A DNA stretch of 64,000 bases from Verrucomicrobiales bacterium (GTDB taxonomy: Bacteria; Verrucomicrobiota; Verrucomicrobiia; Verrucomicrobiales; DEV007): contig JAEUHH010000059.1 in the NCBI GenBank assembly GCA_016795505.1, positions 1 to 64,000 on the forward strand. The letters are read 5' to 3'. The notes below the pieces were generated by a model. That model made no database searches, was not told the DNA's origin, and saw nothing but the letters and a program-made list of their open reading frames with translations. A program made the position numbers and the translations under genes. The number at the start of each line of letters is the position of its first letter. Within the stretch, counting starts at the first letter, position 1. Of the stretch, positions 52,449-61,718 are shown piece by piece.

Positions 52449-53609
52449 ATGCACTTTCGGATTTTTCTCTTCGGGATGGTGGCGATGACCGGTCAGGCCG
52501 CCGAGGTGACGGTCGACTCGCATGAGAGCCTCGTGGCCGCCCTGCGTGCCGCCGGCCCGGGCACGACGATCCGGGTGGCGCCGGGCACCTATCGCGGGGG
52601 GCATCATCTGGCGGGATTGTCCGGCACGGCCGCGGCTCCGATCGTGATCGAGGCGGCCGACGAGGCGAATCCGCCCCTGTTTTCGGCAGAGCGGGGCGGC
52701 TCGGAGGCGTTTCACCTGTCCGGTTGTTCCCACGTGACCCTGCGACGGCTGCGGGTGTCGGGCTTCCCGGCCAACGGGATCAATGCCGACGACGGCGGCG
52801 CGGCGGGAACGGGCTCGGAGGGCCTGCGCTTTGAGCGGCTGAGCATCGAAAACACCGGGCCGACGGGCAATCACGACGCGCTGAAGCTCTCGGGGCTCGA
52901 CCGTTTCGCGGTGACGGACTGCCATCTGGCCGGCTGGGGCGGATCGGGCATCGATCTGGTCGGCTGCCACGAGGGAACGATCGCGGGTTGCGTGTTCGAG
53001 GGCAGGCCCGGCTTTTCCCAGGATAATGGGGTGCAGTTGAAGGGCGGCACGTCGCGGGTCACGGTGCGGGACTGTTTCTTCAATCAGCCGGGCCAGCGGG
53101 GCATCAACCTGGGCGGCAGCACGGGGCTGGCTTACTTCCGGCCGGCGGATGCGACCTGGGAGGCGCGGGACATCGAGGTGACGGGCAACCGCTTCGTCGG
53201 CAGTCTGGCGCCGATCGTCTGGGTGGGCTGCGAAAACGGCCGCGTGGTGGGCAATACCTTCCACCTGCCGGAGAAATGGGTGGTGCGCATCCTGCAGGAA
53301 AACACCGCGGCGCGGTTCGGGCGCTGTCGGGGCGGGCGATTTGAGCGAAACCTGATCCTTTTCGACCGCCGGGTGCGGGTCTTCGCGAACATCGGGCCGG
53401 GGACCGAGCCGGAGAGCTTCGTGTTTGCCCGGAACGCCTGGTTTTGCGTCGATGACGCCGGCCGCGGGCCGCGCGATCTGCCGGTAGCGGAGACGGACGC
53501 GGTGATCGGGGTGGATCCCGTCCTGCGCGAGCCAGGCACGGCGAGAATGGCCATCGGCTCCACAGATCCGCGACTGCGGGGCATCGGGGCGGGCGCGGCG
53601 GCGGAGTGA
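52449..53609 (+). CDS. Secreted right-handed parallel beta-helix protein
   Basis: This 386-residue protein has a signal peptide (FRIFLFGMVAMTGQAAE). An entry motif ALRAAGPGTTIRVAPGTYRGG is followed by beta-helix rungs (VTLRRLRVSGFPANGI, FAVTDCHLAGWGGSGIDLVG, GTIAGCVFEGRPGFSQDNGVQLKGG, VTVRDCFFNQPGQRGINLGG). The fold is that of polysaccharide lyases and pectinases; no catalytic residues can be assigned. It begins five bases after bioA, but its function is unrelated. Confidence 0.82.
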   Translation: MHFRIFLFGMVAMTGQAAEVTVDSHESLVAALRAAGPGTTIRVAPGTYRGGHHLAGLSGTAAAPIVIEAADEANPPLFSAERGGSEAFHLSGCSHVTLRRLRVSGFPANGINADDGGAAGTGSEGLRFERLSIENTGPTGNHDALKLSGLDRFAVTDCHLAGWGGSGIDLVGCHEGTIAGCVFEGRPGFSQDNGVQLKGGTSRVTVRDCFFNQPGQRGINLGGSTGLAYFRPADATWEARDIEVTGNRFVGSLAPIVWVGCENGRVVGNTFHLPEKWVVRILQENTAARFGRCRGGRFERNLILFDRRVRVFANIGPGTEPESFVFARNAWFCVDDAGRGPRDLPVAETDAVIGVDPVLREPGTARMAIGSTDPRLRGIGAGAAAE

Positions 53610-53663
53610 AAAGCCCCGGGAAGCGGTGTAGGGTGCGGCCTTCTCCCTCTTTTTCCTTTTTTC

Positions 53664-54137
53664 ATGCCGACGCCGCCTGCGATCCCCCATCTGGAGTGCT
53701 ACGAGCACTGCGCCGTGCCGGGCCTGTCCTCCGAGTCGCTGGCAGAGCGGGCGCGGCTGGCCTTGCCCCGCTGCCTGGAGGCGGTGGGAGGGGCCGAGCC
53801 GCCGGTCCTGGGCGGACTGGACGAGGTGGAGGTGAGTCTGATCTCCGACGACGCCATCGCGGCGGTCCACGGGGATTTCATGGACGACCCGACGGCGACG
53901 GATGTGATCACGTTTCATCACGGCGAGATTCTCATCTCGGTCGAGACGGCGGTGCGCTGTGCGGCAGAGCACGGGCATCCGGCCGAGCGCGAGGCCCTGC
54001 TGTATGTGATCCACGGGCTGCTGCACCTGAACGGGCACGACGATCTCTCCGAGCCGGCCCGCAGCCGGATGCACGCCACCCAGGAGGCGATCCTGGAGGC
54101 GGTTTGGCCTTGGCGGGGACCGGAAAACCGGGGATAA
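53664..54137 (+). CDS. ybeY: YbeY endoribonuclease (rRNA maturation)
   Basis: This 157-residue metalloprotein acts in 16S rRNA 3' maturation and ribosome quality control. It shows MDDPTATDVITFHHGEILIS (the family's T-DVLSFP-type strand) and the zinc motif HGLLHLNGHDD. The first two His ligands are present, but the third ligand position holds Asp instead of His (H-x3-H-x5-D), a variant also found in other phyla. The N terminus is typical of the family. Confidence 0.88.
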   Translation: MPTPPAIPHLECYEHCAVPGLSSESLAERARLALPRCLEAVGGAEPPVLGGLDEVEVSLISDDAIAAVHGDFMDDPTATDVITFHHGEILISVETAVRCAAEHGHPAEREALLYVIHGLLHLNGHDDLSEPARSRMHATQEAILEAVWPWRGPENRG

Positions 54138-54168
54138 TGCCGCGCGTTTTCCGCTCCCCAACCGACCC

Positions 54169-54828
54169 ATGAGTTACCGACCCGACCGCCGAGACGATGT
54201 CCCGATCTACGCTGCCGATGCAGCGGACGGGCGCGAACAACTGCGGGCCGATGCCATCGCCCGGCTCGGAGCCACCGATGCGCGGGAGCCGGGCACCTTC
54301 CTGCCGCCCGTCTCGGGAGCGCCGGCGACATTGGCATGGCGACGCTGGCTGGCCGAGCCATTCGAGGCGTGGCTGGGCATGGCATTCATCGACATCTACC
54401 GGGCCACCGGTCGCATGGCGCTGGATCGCGTGCTGGAGCTGGATCGGGAGATCGACGCCCGGCTGGAAGTCGCCGCGCGGGAGCGGAGCCGGCAGGCGGC
54501 CCTGCCCTGGCTGGAAGGCCGCACGGAGGTCCGGCGGCAGCCCCAGTGGGTGAAATACCTCCGGGCGCAGGAGACGGGAGACACGCCGGGTCATCTGCCG
54601 ACCATTTTCGCGCTCCAGGCGGCGCTGTTTCACCTGCCGTTGTTGCCGACCCTGACGGCCTATGTCATTTTCGAAGGAATGAACGGACGAGCCGCGGTGG
54701 ACCCGAAAAGCCGGCGCGATCCCGAAGCCTTCGCCTCGCGCCATCCCGAGGCGATGGAGACCGCGCGCCGGGTCTTCCGGTCGGCGGCCGAGGCGGGCGA
54801 AGCCGGCGGCTGGCTGACGAGCGTCTGA
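54169..54828 (+). CDS. Hypothetical protein between ybeY and clpS
   Basis: This 219-residue protein has no motif I recognise. It is mostly helical by composition, with many Arg and Ala and one hydrophobic stretch (LQAALFHLPLLPTLTAYVIF, about 145-165) that is too polar at its edges to be a clear membrane anchor. It begins 31 bases after ybeY and ends 28 before clpS, so it is probably co-transcribed with the protein-quality genes. Codon use matches its neighbours, so it looks like a native gene. Confidence 0.6.
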   Translation: MSYRPDRRDDVPIYAADAADGREQLRADAIARLGATDAREPGTFLPPVSGAPATLAWRRWLAEPFEAWLGMAFIDIYRATGRMALDRVLELDREIDARLEVAARERSRQAALPWLEGRTEVRRQPQWVKYLRAQETGDTPGHLPTIFALQAALFHLPLLPTLTAYVIFEGMNGRAAVDPKSRRDPEAFASRHPEAMETARRVFRSAAEAGEAGGWLTSV

Positions 54829-54856
54829 CGGACCGGCTTCTCTCTCTGAGACGACC

Positions 54857-55153
54857 ATGAGTTTCGATACCGACACCGGAAAGACGACCGTGCTGGAGGC
54901 CCGCCCCGAGGCCTCCCTCGACGTGCCGTGGAATGTCGTGGTCTTCAACGACCCGGTGAACCTGATGGGATTCGTGACCCTGGTGCTGCGCCGGATCTTC
55001 GGCTACTCCGAGGAAGTGGCCACCCGGCTGATGCTGGAGGTCCACCATCTCGGCCAGTCGGTGGTCTGGACCGGCGAGCGGGAAAAAGCCGAGCTGTATG
55101 TGCAGGAGTTGCAGAGCTATCAGTTGCTGGCGGCGATGCGTCAGGCGAACTGA
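54857..55153 (+). CDS. clpS: ClpS adaptor of the Clp protease
   Basis: This 98-residue protein delivers N-degron substrates to ClpAP/ClpCP. The core is WNVVVFNDPVNLMGFVTLVLRRIFGYSEEVATRLMLEVHHLGQSVVWTGEREKAELYV. The substrate-pocket NDPVN segment and the MLEVHHLG helix are both present. The VNLMGFV form resembles actinobacterial ClpS more than the E. coli form. The following gene is a DUF2017 member, the same order as in Actinobacteria. Confidence 0.93.
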   Translation: MSFDTDTGKTTVLEARPEASLDVPWNVVVFNDPVNLMGFVTLVLRRIFGYSEEVATRLMLEVHHLGQSVVWTGEREKAELYVQELQSYQLLAAMRQAN

Positions 55154-55210
55154 GCGGCGCCGACCCGCGAGTCTGTAACCCGGATTTTTCCCCTCTCTCC
55201 TCATCCAGGC

Positions 55211-55963
55211 ATGAAGTTCATCCTCACCCCGGCGCAGTGGATCCTCGCCGATCTCGACCCGATCGAGTGGCGGTTCCTCGACGCCCTGCCGCGGATCGCG
55301 TCGGGAGAGGTGTTCCCCCCCGATATCCGGCGCCGGCTGCTGCCCGATCCGCTGGACGTGCCGGCCGGCAAGCGGCAGGAGCATGAGACTTTCCTCGAAG
55401 ACTGGGACGAATACGTGCGTCCCGATCTGGACTCCCGCTTTTCCGCTGATCGCGATCAGGTGAGCCGGGATCTCGCCCTGGCACTGGTCCGCGAGGCCGG
55501 TCTCGATGAGGATGATGACGACGACGAGGACGACGATCTCTTCGACGATTTCGAGGATGATGAGGACGACGACCTGTGGGACGAAGAAGACGACGAAGAC
55601 GAAGATGATGGGCAGGACCGGCAGCCGGAGCTGTTCGAATTCGACGATCTGGATGATGACGACGAGGACGACGGCGACGATCAGGATGCCGTGCCCACCC
55701 AGGTGGTGATCTCACGGGCCTCGGCGGAGGCGTGGTACAGCACGCTGAATCAGGCCCGGCTGCTGATGAACGAGGCGCACGACCTGGCCGATGCCGTCGA
55801 GCGGCGCGGCTGGACACTGCAGGAGTCGCCGGCGGACCCGACGATGGACCCGGGCCGGATCGTGATGCTGGCTCAGTACGATTTTTACACCGCTCTCCAG
55901 AGCATTCTCATCGAAACGATGATGCGGATGCCCGACCCGGGCGGCGAGGAATCCCCGGACTGA
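55211..55963 (+). CDS. DUF2017-like protein with a long Asp/Glu-rich insertion
   Basis: This 250-residue protein has an N-terminal segment (FILTPAQWILADLDPIEWRFLDALPRIASG) and a C-terminal helical segment (AEAWYSTLNQARLLMNEAHDLADAVERRGW; FYTALQSILIETMM) like DUF2017 proteins encoded next to clpS. Between them, about residues 99-160, lies an almost purely acidic tract (EDDDDDEDDDLFDDFEDDED and onward) that ordinary members lack. It could mimic nucleic acid, bind metal or protein, or act as a flexible linker. The family's function is unknown; a link to Clp proteolysis is inferred from the conserved gene order. Confidence 0.72.
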   Translation: MKFILTPAQWILADLDPIEWRFLDALPRIASGEVFPPDIRRRLLPDPLDVPAGKRQEHETFLEDWDEYVRPDLDSRFSADRDQVSRDLALALVREAGLDEDDDDDEDDDLFDDFEDDEDDDLWDEEDDEDEDDGQDRQPELFEFDDLDDDDEDDGDDQDAVPTQVVISRASAEAWYSTLNQARLLMNEAHDLADAVERRGWTLQESPADPTMDPGRIVMLAQYDFYTALQSILIETMMRMPDPGGEESPD

Positions 55964-55973
55964 CCGGCGCGGA

Positions 55974-56522
55974 TCACCGCGGGATCGGCGGGAATTTCGG
56001 CGGCAGGCGCTTCGGGTTGTACTGTTCGCCGGGTTGGAAAAGGAATCCCGGCCGCGAGGAGATCAGCTCGTAGTTTTGCAGCACGAACTCCGGGAGCATG
56101 AGGTTCGAGTTCGGATCGTAGACCTCCTGGCCGCTGAAGTGGCCAAAGAGCCGGTACTCGTAGTTGTGGTCAAAGCCATGGGCCGGGCCGGTCAGCGGCT
56201 CCTCGGGGAGGCGGTCGGGCTGGTGCTTCGACGATTCATTGATGACCACCAGCTTCGACTCGGACCACGGGCGGCCCGGACGGCGCAGGTAGCCCCAAAA
56301 ACGGGTGCCCTCGGTCCACCAGCGGCGTCCGACCCAGTAGTCACCGGGCGGCTCGGCGGCGATATCGGCGGCGCGCTTCCGCATGGCGGGGTGATTCGGA
56401 TCGTAACCGCCGCTCGATCCGCGGTCACCCGTGCTGACGCAGGCCGCCGGCAGCAGGCACAGCAGGGCGAGCAGGATCCGGGACAGCGGGTGGAGGAGGC
56501 CGGCGAAGGGGGCGGAGTTCAT
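55974..56522 (-). CDS. Putative lipoprotein of unknown function
   Basis: This 182-residue protein starts at ATG 56522 and has a lipoprotein signal (ILLALLCLLPAACVSTG) with the lipobox Cys near 28. The mature part is rich in Arg, Tyr and Pro (GDYWVGRRWWTEGTRFWGYLRRPGRPW; LMLPEFVLQNYELISSRPGFLF) and matches no family I know. It lies downstream of mntR on the same strand, 47 bases away, so it may be co-regulated with metal homeostasis. Confidence 0.7.
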   Translation of the reverse strand: MNSAPFAGLLHPLSRILLALLCLLPAACVSTGDRGSSGGYDPNHPAMRKRAADIAAEPPGDYWVGRRWWTEGTRFWGYLRRPGRPWSESKLVVINESSKHQPDRLPEEPLTGPAHGFDHNYEYRLFGHFSGQEVYDPNSNLMLPEFVLQNYELISSRPGFLFQPGEQYNPKRLPPKFPPIPR

Positions 56523-56569
56523 GGCGGGGGGTGACTTGGCGCGAAGGAAAAGGCCGACGGCCCGGAAGC

Positions 56570-57013
56570 TCAAGCGGTTTTCCCGAGCGCAGCCGCGCGG
56601 ACCCGGGCCCGCAGCGGGGCGTCGGCTTTGAGTTCGGCGATGATTTGCTCGATCCCGCGCAGCGTCTGCGTGCTGATGTGGTGCTCCATGCCCTCCACAT
56701 CGCGGTAGGCGGTCTCGGCATCGAGACCGAGCAGGTCGAGGAATTCGCTGAGGATGCCGTGGCGCTCCGCAATCCGCCGGGCGAGCCGCTCGCCTTCGGT
56801 GGTCAGGGTCATGCCGCGGTACTTCTCGTGTTTGACCAGGCCCTTTTCGTCGAGCCGGCGCACCATGTTCGACACGCTGGGCCGGGCGATGCCAAAGCTC
56901 TCCGCGATGTCGGCGACGCGGGCATAGCCCTTGGCGTCGATCAATTCGTGGATCTTTTCCAGGTAGTCCTCGACGGCGACGGACTCCCGGGTGGAGGCGG
57001 CGGAGGTGGACAC
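56570..57013 (-). CDS. mntR: MntR-type metal-dependent transcription repressor (DtxR family)
   Basis: This 147-residue protein starts with GTG at 57013. The winged helix is GYARVADIAESFGIARPSVSNMVRRLDEKGLVKHEKYRGMTLT (29-71) and the dimerisation domain follows. The six metal ligands of Bacillus MntR are all matched: D16 and E19 in VEDYLEK, H85 in AERHGIL, and E107, E110 and H111 in DVEGMEHH. The Asp at the first position favours manganese over iron sensing. It should repress manganese uptake genes when metal is plentiful; none are adjacent. Confidence 0.88.
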   Translation of the reverse strand: MSTSAASTRESVAVEDYLEKIHELIDAKGYARVADIAESFGIARPSVSNMVRRLDEKGLVKHEKYRGMTLTTEGERLARRIAERHGILSEFLDLLGLDAETAYRDVEGMEHHISTQTLRGIEQIIAELKADAPLRARVRAAALGKTA

Positions 57014-57158
57014 GGCGGGCGGGGACGGGGGGCGGAGGTGGAGAGGGTGGCTTTTCCCGGGAGGAGCTTGGGGTACCGCCCGGCATTCGGTGTGCGGGAC
57101 TATGACACGGAGCGCCGGCTTTGCCAATCCCGGCCATGCGCCGGGGGCGGCGCCGCCG

Positions 57159-58487
57159 TCATTCCGGACGGTCCGCGGGATTGGCGTAGGTCCACTCGGC
57201 GATCCAGTAGCGGGGCAGGGAAAAGTCGGCCGCGGCGTGGCCCACGTAGGCATTGGCGGCTTTGGGATCTTTGCGGAGATGCTCGTCCCAGGGCACCAGG
57301 ATCGCGTGCATCTGATTACCCGTCGAGATGCGGCCCAGCGGCTCCAGGCGGCGGTCGACGATCCCGGGACCGATGGCCACAAGTCGCTCCGGCACGCCCG
57401 CGGCGGGCTCGACCACGGTGGCCTCGAGTTCCACCAGGGCATCGGCGTAGGGCAGGCGTTTCAGGTCGGCTTCATCCTCCTCGCGCGACCAGCCCGGTGA
57501 ACTGGCGATGCGCAGGGTCACCGTGAGGCTTTCCCCACCCGAACCCGGTTCCGTCCGCAGCGGAGGAAAGGCGGGCTGGGTCAGGAGGCGATACGACATG
57601 AGCCAGTAAACCCGGCCGGTGCCCTCCAAATTCTCCCGCGGAAAAAGAAACAACTGATCCGCCACCTTGCCCCGGTCACCGAGGGTGTGGACGATGCGCA
57701 ACTCTGACCACGGCGCGCCCCCGGTGCGCAGGATCTCCCCGAACTGCCGGGCAAAACACTCGCCCATCAGGAGGGGACGCCCGTCCGGAGGCGTCAGAGC
57801 CCCTTCCACAGTCGCCCGGAGGCGGCCAGCGACGCGCTCCAGCGCCTCGTCGGCGAGGTGGCAGCCGTCCGTGTCCCAATCGGAGGGTTCCCTCACCTCC
57901 CGATTGAAGGCGTCCCACAGATCGATCGCCGGGATGCCCGCGTCCCGCAGCGCGGCGAGAGCCTGGCGGGCGACGGTCGATTCCCGGGTGGGCCGCAGCA
58001 CGGGGCTCGATCCGGCGAGGGACCGCTTCTCCAAATGATCCCGATAGGGCATGGCCAGCACGACGAGTTCCACGCCCCGGGCGGCCAGTGCTTCGTTCAA
58101 CGTCTTGAGATGGGCCACCGAAGCCCCGGCAGACGGGTGTTGGATCGCCGCCTTGGGCTGGGCGCGCTGGTAGCGCCACAGGTCCCAGGTGGGCCGGAGA
58201 AAATGACTGGCGATGCCCAGTGCGGCCAGCGCCACCACCGAGAACAGGGCCTCCCGGACGAGCGTCCTGCGATCCGCGACCACGGCGCGCCACGACCGGG
58301 CCAGCCACACCAGAGCGGCGATCACCGCCATCGCGCCGCCGATCCGGGCGGGCCAGCGCAGGGCATTGCCCAGCAGCGGAAAAGCCAGCGCCAGCCCCCA
58401 GGCGACCGCCAGACAGAGCCAAGCCGGCCACCACGAGCGGAAGCGCGGGCGTACGGGCAGGGTTTCGGTGACCGGGGTGGACGACAT
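57159..58487 (-). CDS. Membrane-anchored AlgX/AlgJ-like SGNH-hydrolase-type protein
   Basis: This 442-residue protein starts at ATG 58487. Three hydrophobic helices fill the N terminus (about 19-40, 47-66, 79-96), followed by a periplasmic domain with VELVVLAMPYRDHLEKRSL, a catalytic-type DWDTDGCHLADEALERVA (D-x-x-H) and LLMGECFARQFGEIL. This pattern fits the AlgX/AlgJ proteins that O-acetylate exopolysaccharides, but the expected MBOAT acyltransferase gene is not adjacent. The C-terminal 170 residues are beta-rich and not recognised. Confidence 0.6.
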   Translation of the reverse strand: MSSTPVTETLPVRPRFRSWWPAWLCLAVAWGLALAFPLLGNALRWPARIGGAMAVIAALVWLARSWRAVVADRRTLVREALFSVVALAALGIASHFLRPTWDLWRYQRAQPKAAIQHPSAGASVAHLKTLNEALAARGVELVVLAMPYRDHLEKRSLAGSSPVLRPTRESTVARQALAALRDAGIPAIDLWDAFNREVREPSDWDTDGCHLADEALERVAGRLRATVEGALTPPDGRPLLMGECFARQFGEILRTGGAPWSELRIVHTLGDRGKVADQLFLFPRENLEGTGRVYWLMSYRLLTQPAFPPLRTEPGSGGESLTVTLRIASSPGWSREEDEADLKRLPYADALVELEATVVEPAAGVPERLVAIGPGIVDRRLEPLGRISTGNQMHAILVPWDEHLRKDPKAANAYVGHAAADFSLPRYWIAEWTYANPADRPE

Positions 58488-58637
58488 CGGGCGGCGGTTT
58501 CTGGTAGAATCTGGATGGACCGGCCGCCGGAGCAAATGGAAGTCGCGGAAATGCCGGGGTTTGGCCCGATTGGCTGGGTGCGTGTGGCGCATTAAAGGGC
58601 TTGTCGGGGCTGCCGACGGTGGGGGAGAATAGACGCC

Positions 58638-61600
58638 ATGAAATTCCCGGTTTTGATCGCCCTCTGTTGCCTTCCCGTCCTGCTCGCGACGGCTCAAGAG
58701 AAAAAGGCCGCCCCGCCGGCCCAATCCGGAGCCGACGTGACCAAGGCCGGCAACGACCAGGTGGCGGAGATCATCAAAACCTATCAGGGCCGTGGCACGC
58801 TCGCCGACGACACGCCTCCGACGCCCGCCGTTGAGGCGGTAAAGCGTTTCAAGATGCGCGAGGGCTTCGCCATCGATCTCATGGCCAGCGAGCCCGCGGT
58901 GGGGCAGCCGTTGCAAATGAGCTGGGACTCGCGCGGCCGGCTGTGGGTGATGCAGTATCTCCAGTACCAGTTCCCCGCCGGATTGAAGATCGTCGAGTAC
59001 GACAACCACCTGCGGGCGCAGTTCGACAAGATCCCCGAGCCGCCGCCGCAGGGCACGAAGGGCGCGGACAAGGTCACCGTCTTTGAGGACACCGACGGCG
59101 ACGGCTATTTCGACCGCCACGAGGATGTCATCACGGGCCTGAACATTGCCACCTCAGTCGAGACCGGCCACGGGGGCATCTGGGTGACGAATCCGCCCTA
59201 CCTGCTCTTTTACCCCGACCCGGACGGCGATGGAAAACCCAACGGCGACCCCGAGGTCCGGCTTTCGGGCTTCGGCATCGAGGATACCCACGCGGTGATG
59301 AACAGCCTGGAGTGGGGTCCCGACGGCTGGCTTTACGGGGTGAACGGATCGACCACCACCGGCAAGGTGAAGGACCCCGCCTCTGGACGCGACGTCGCCT
59401 GGCAGGGTCAGATGGTGTGGCGCTACCACCCGGAGACCCGCGCCTTCGAGATCTACGGCGAAGGCGGCGGCAATACCTTCAGCCTGGAGATCGACTCGGT
59501 CGGCCGGGTCTTTTCGGGCACCAACAACGGCAACACCCGCGGCATGTACTACCCGCAGGGCAGCTACGGGGTCAAAGGCTGGGGCAAACACGGTCCGCTG
59601 ACGAATCCCTACGCCTTCGGCTACTTCGAGCACATGCGCCACGAGGGCGACCGCGACCGCTTTCCGCAGGCCTTTTGCATCTACGAGGGCGGCCTCTATC
59701 CCGAGAGCTTCACCGGCAAGATCATCGCGCCGAACTCGTTGCTGAACCGCGTCTATGTCAGCACCGTCCTGTCCGACACCTCCACCTTCCGCACCGTCGA
59801 CGAGCCCTACCTGGCCGAGAGTCCCGACCGGTGGTTCCGGCCTGTCTTCGCCGGTGTCGGCCCCGATGGCTGCGTCTATATGGGTGACTGGTACGATACC
59901 CGGCTGAGCCACGTGCGGCCCGTCGATGACTGGCACAAGGAGAGCGGCCGCATCTACCGCATCCGCCCCACCGATGCCAAGCCGGCTTACCGGCACGGCG
60001 ACCTGACCAAGCTCGAGTCCGGGAAATTGATCGCCCTTTTCTCCGATCCCAACCGCTGGGTGCGGCGTCGCGCCGTCCTTGAGCTGGGCTGGCGAAAGGA
60101 TGCCGCCGTCCTGCCGGACCTGCTGGAGTTGGTCCGCGCCGGCAAAGGCCAGGCCTCCCTGGAGGCGCTCTGGGCCGTCCACCTGCTCGGCGGGCTGACC
60201 GAAAAGCTGGCCATCGAATGGCTCGGACACCAGGATGAGCACGTGCGCCGTTGGGTCGCCCGGCTCATCGGCGACCGGCGCGAGGCCGGACACGATCTGG
60301 CCGATACCCTGAGCGAACTGGCCGGCCGCGAGCCCAGCGTAGAGGTGCGCTCACAGCTCGCCGCCTCCGCCAAGCGGCTGCCGCCCGAGGTAGCCATCCC
60401 CATCGTCCGCAATCTGCTGGACCGCGACGAGGACGCCGGCGACCTGCACCTCCCGCTGATGAACTGGTGGGCGCTGGAAGCCCACGCCGAAGACGGGCGC
60501 GATCTCGTGCTCCGCATGGCGGCCGATCCCGCGACGTGGAAGCTGCCGCTCTTTCGCGAGCAGGTGGCCGAGCGGCTGATGCGCCGCTACGCCATGGCCG
60601 GTGGCGAGCAGAACTACGACACCTGCGCCAAACTCCTCGCCCTCGCGCCTGACGAGGATGCGTCGAAACGCCTCATGACCGGCCTGCAACTCGCCTTCCA
60701 GGGCACCGCCATGCCGGCGCTGCCCCCGGCCCTGACGAAGGCGATGGACGATTACGCCGCCAAGTTCGGCCAGAACGACCTCGTCCTCGGCATCCGCCGC
60801 GGGGACAAGGAAGCCCTGAAGAAGGCCTTCGCCGCGATCGCCGATGCCAAGACCGATCCCGTCGAGCGCATCGAGCTGGCCAAGGCCGCCGGAGCCGCCG
60901 GCGACCCCTCGGTGGTGAAAACCCTGCTCGGCGTGCTGGGCGGCGACGGCCAGAGCGCGCTGAAGCGGGTCAGCCTCCAGGCGCTGGCGAATTTCAACGA
61001 CCCGTCCATCCCCACCACCATCCTCAGCCGCTACGGCTCCAGCCTGCCTGCCGAGCACGATGTGCGCTCCACCGCCGACCGGGTGCTGGCGGGACGGCTG
61101 GAATGGGCGCGCTCCTACCTGGAGCGGATCGACTCCGCCGAGATCAAGGCCCGCGACATCGCGCCCGATGTGGTGCAGCTCCTCGCCCAGCACAAGGACC
61201 CCGGCATCAACGGCAAGATCGCCCGCCACTGGCCCGACATGCGCGCCGCCACTTCGGAAGAAAACCAGGCCGAGATCGCCCGCATCAAGGCCATCCTCAA
61301 GGGCGCGCCCGGCAATCCCGAGGCCGGACGCGTGCTCTTCCAGCAGCGCTGCATGGCGTGTCACAAGCTCTTCGAGGAAGGCAGCGCGGTCGCCCCCGAC
61401 CTCACCGGCTACGAGCGGGGAAATCTCGACTTCTGGCTGCCCGCCATCGTCGATCCCAGCCTCGAGATTCGCGAAGGCTACGGCAACTACGTGGCGAAAA
61501 TGAAGGACGGCCGCATGCTCATCGGCATGGTGGCCGATCAGAACCCCCAGACCGTGACCCTGCGCGACGTCGCCGGCCAGACCACACAGATTGCCCGCGC

Positions 61601-61718
61601 TGATGCCGCCAGCATCGAGGCCACGCCCGTGTCCCTGATGCCCCCGGGACTGCTGCTCGGACTGTCGGACGCCCAGCTCCGCGACTTCTTCGCCTACCTC
61701 ATGTTGAACGCGAAATGA
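58638..61718 (+). CDS. PVC-type CxxCH protein: dehydrogenase-like propeller, HEAT-like region and cytochrome c domain
   Basis: This 1026-residue protein has a signal peptide (FPVLIALCCLPVLLATAQ). Residues about 60-450 form a membrane-bound-dehydrogenase-like propeller of the GDH/PQQ type (GFAIDLMASEPAVGQPLQMSWDSRGRLWV; VTVFEDTDGDGYFD; DTHAVMNSLEWGPDGWLYG; DGCVYMGDWYDTRLSH). Residues about 460-880 are HEAT-like helical repeats. The C terminus is a haem domain with CMACHKLFEEGSAVAPDLTGYE near 905 and a Heme-CxxCH tail (LMPPGLLLGLSDAQLRDFFAYL). Such proteins are presumed periplasmic sugar or alcohol oxidases that pass electrons to cytochromes. The stop overlaps the sulfatase start by four bases. 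Confidence 0.88.
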   Translation: MKFPVLIALCCLPVLLATAQEKKAAPPAQSGADVTKAGNDQVAEIIKTYQGRGTLADDTPPTPAVEAVKRFKMREGFAIDLMASEPAVGQPLQMSWDSRGRLWVMQYLQYQFPAGLKIVEYDNHLRAQFDKIPEPPPQGTKGADKVTVFEDTDGDGYFDRHEDVITGLNIATSVETGHGGIWVTNPPYLLFYPDPDGDGKPNGDPEVRLSGFGIEDTHAVMNSLEWGPDGWLYGVNGSTTTGKVKDPASGRDVAWQGQMVWRYHPETRAFEIYGEGGGNTFSLEIDSVGRVFSGTNNGNTRGMYYPQGSYGVKGWGKHGPLTNPYAFGYFEHMRHEGDRDRFPQAFCIYEGGLYPESFTGKIIAPNSLLNRVYVSTVLSDTSTFRTVDEPYLAESPDRWFRPVFAGVGPDGCVYMGDWYDTRLSHVRPVDDWHKESGRIYRIRPTDAKPAYRHGDLTKLESGKLIALFSDPNRWVRRRAVLELGWRKDAAVLPDLLELVRAGKGQASLEALWAVHLLGGLTEKLAIEWLGHQDEHVRRWVARLIGDRREAGHDLADTLSELAGREPSVEVRSQLAASAKRLPPEVAIPIVRNLLDRDEDAGDLHLPLMNWWALEAHAEDGRDLVLRMAADPATWKLPLFREQVAERLMRRYAMAGGEQNYDTCAKLLALAPDEDASKRLMTGLQLAFQGTAMPALPPALTKAMDDYAAKFGQNDLVLGIRRGDKEALKKAFAAIADAKTDPVERIELAKAAGAAGDPSVVKTLLGVLGGDGQSALKRVSLQALANFNDPSIPTTILSRYGSSLPAEHDVRSTADRVLAGRLEWARSYLERIDSAEIKARDIAPDVVQLLAQHKDPGINGKIARHWPDMRAATSEENQAEIARIKAILKGAPGNPEAGRVLFQQRCMACHKLFEEGSAVAPDLTGYERGNLDFWLPAIVDPSLEIREGYGNYVAKMKDGRMLIGMVADQNPQTVTLRDVAGQTTQIARADAASIEATPVSLMPPGLLLGLSDAQLRDFFAYLMLNAK

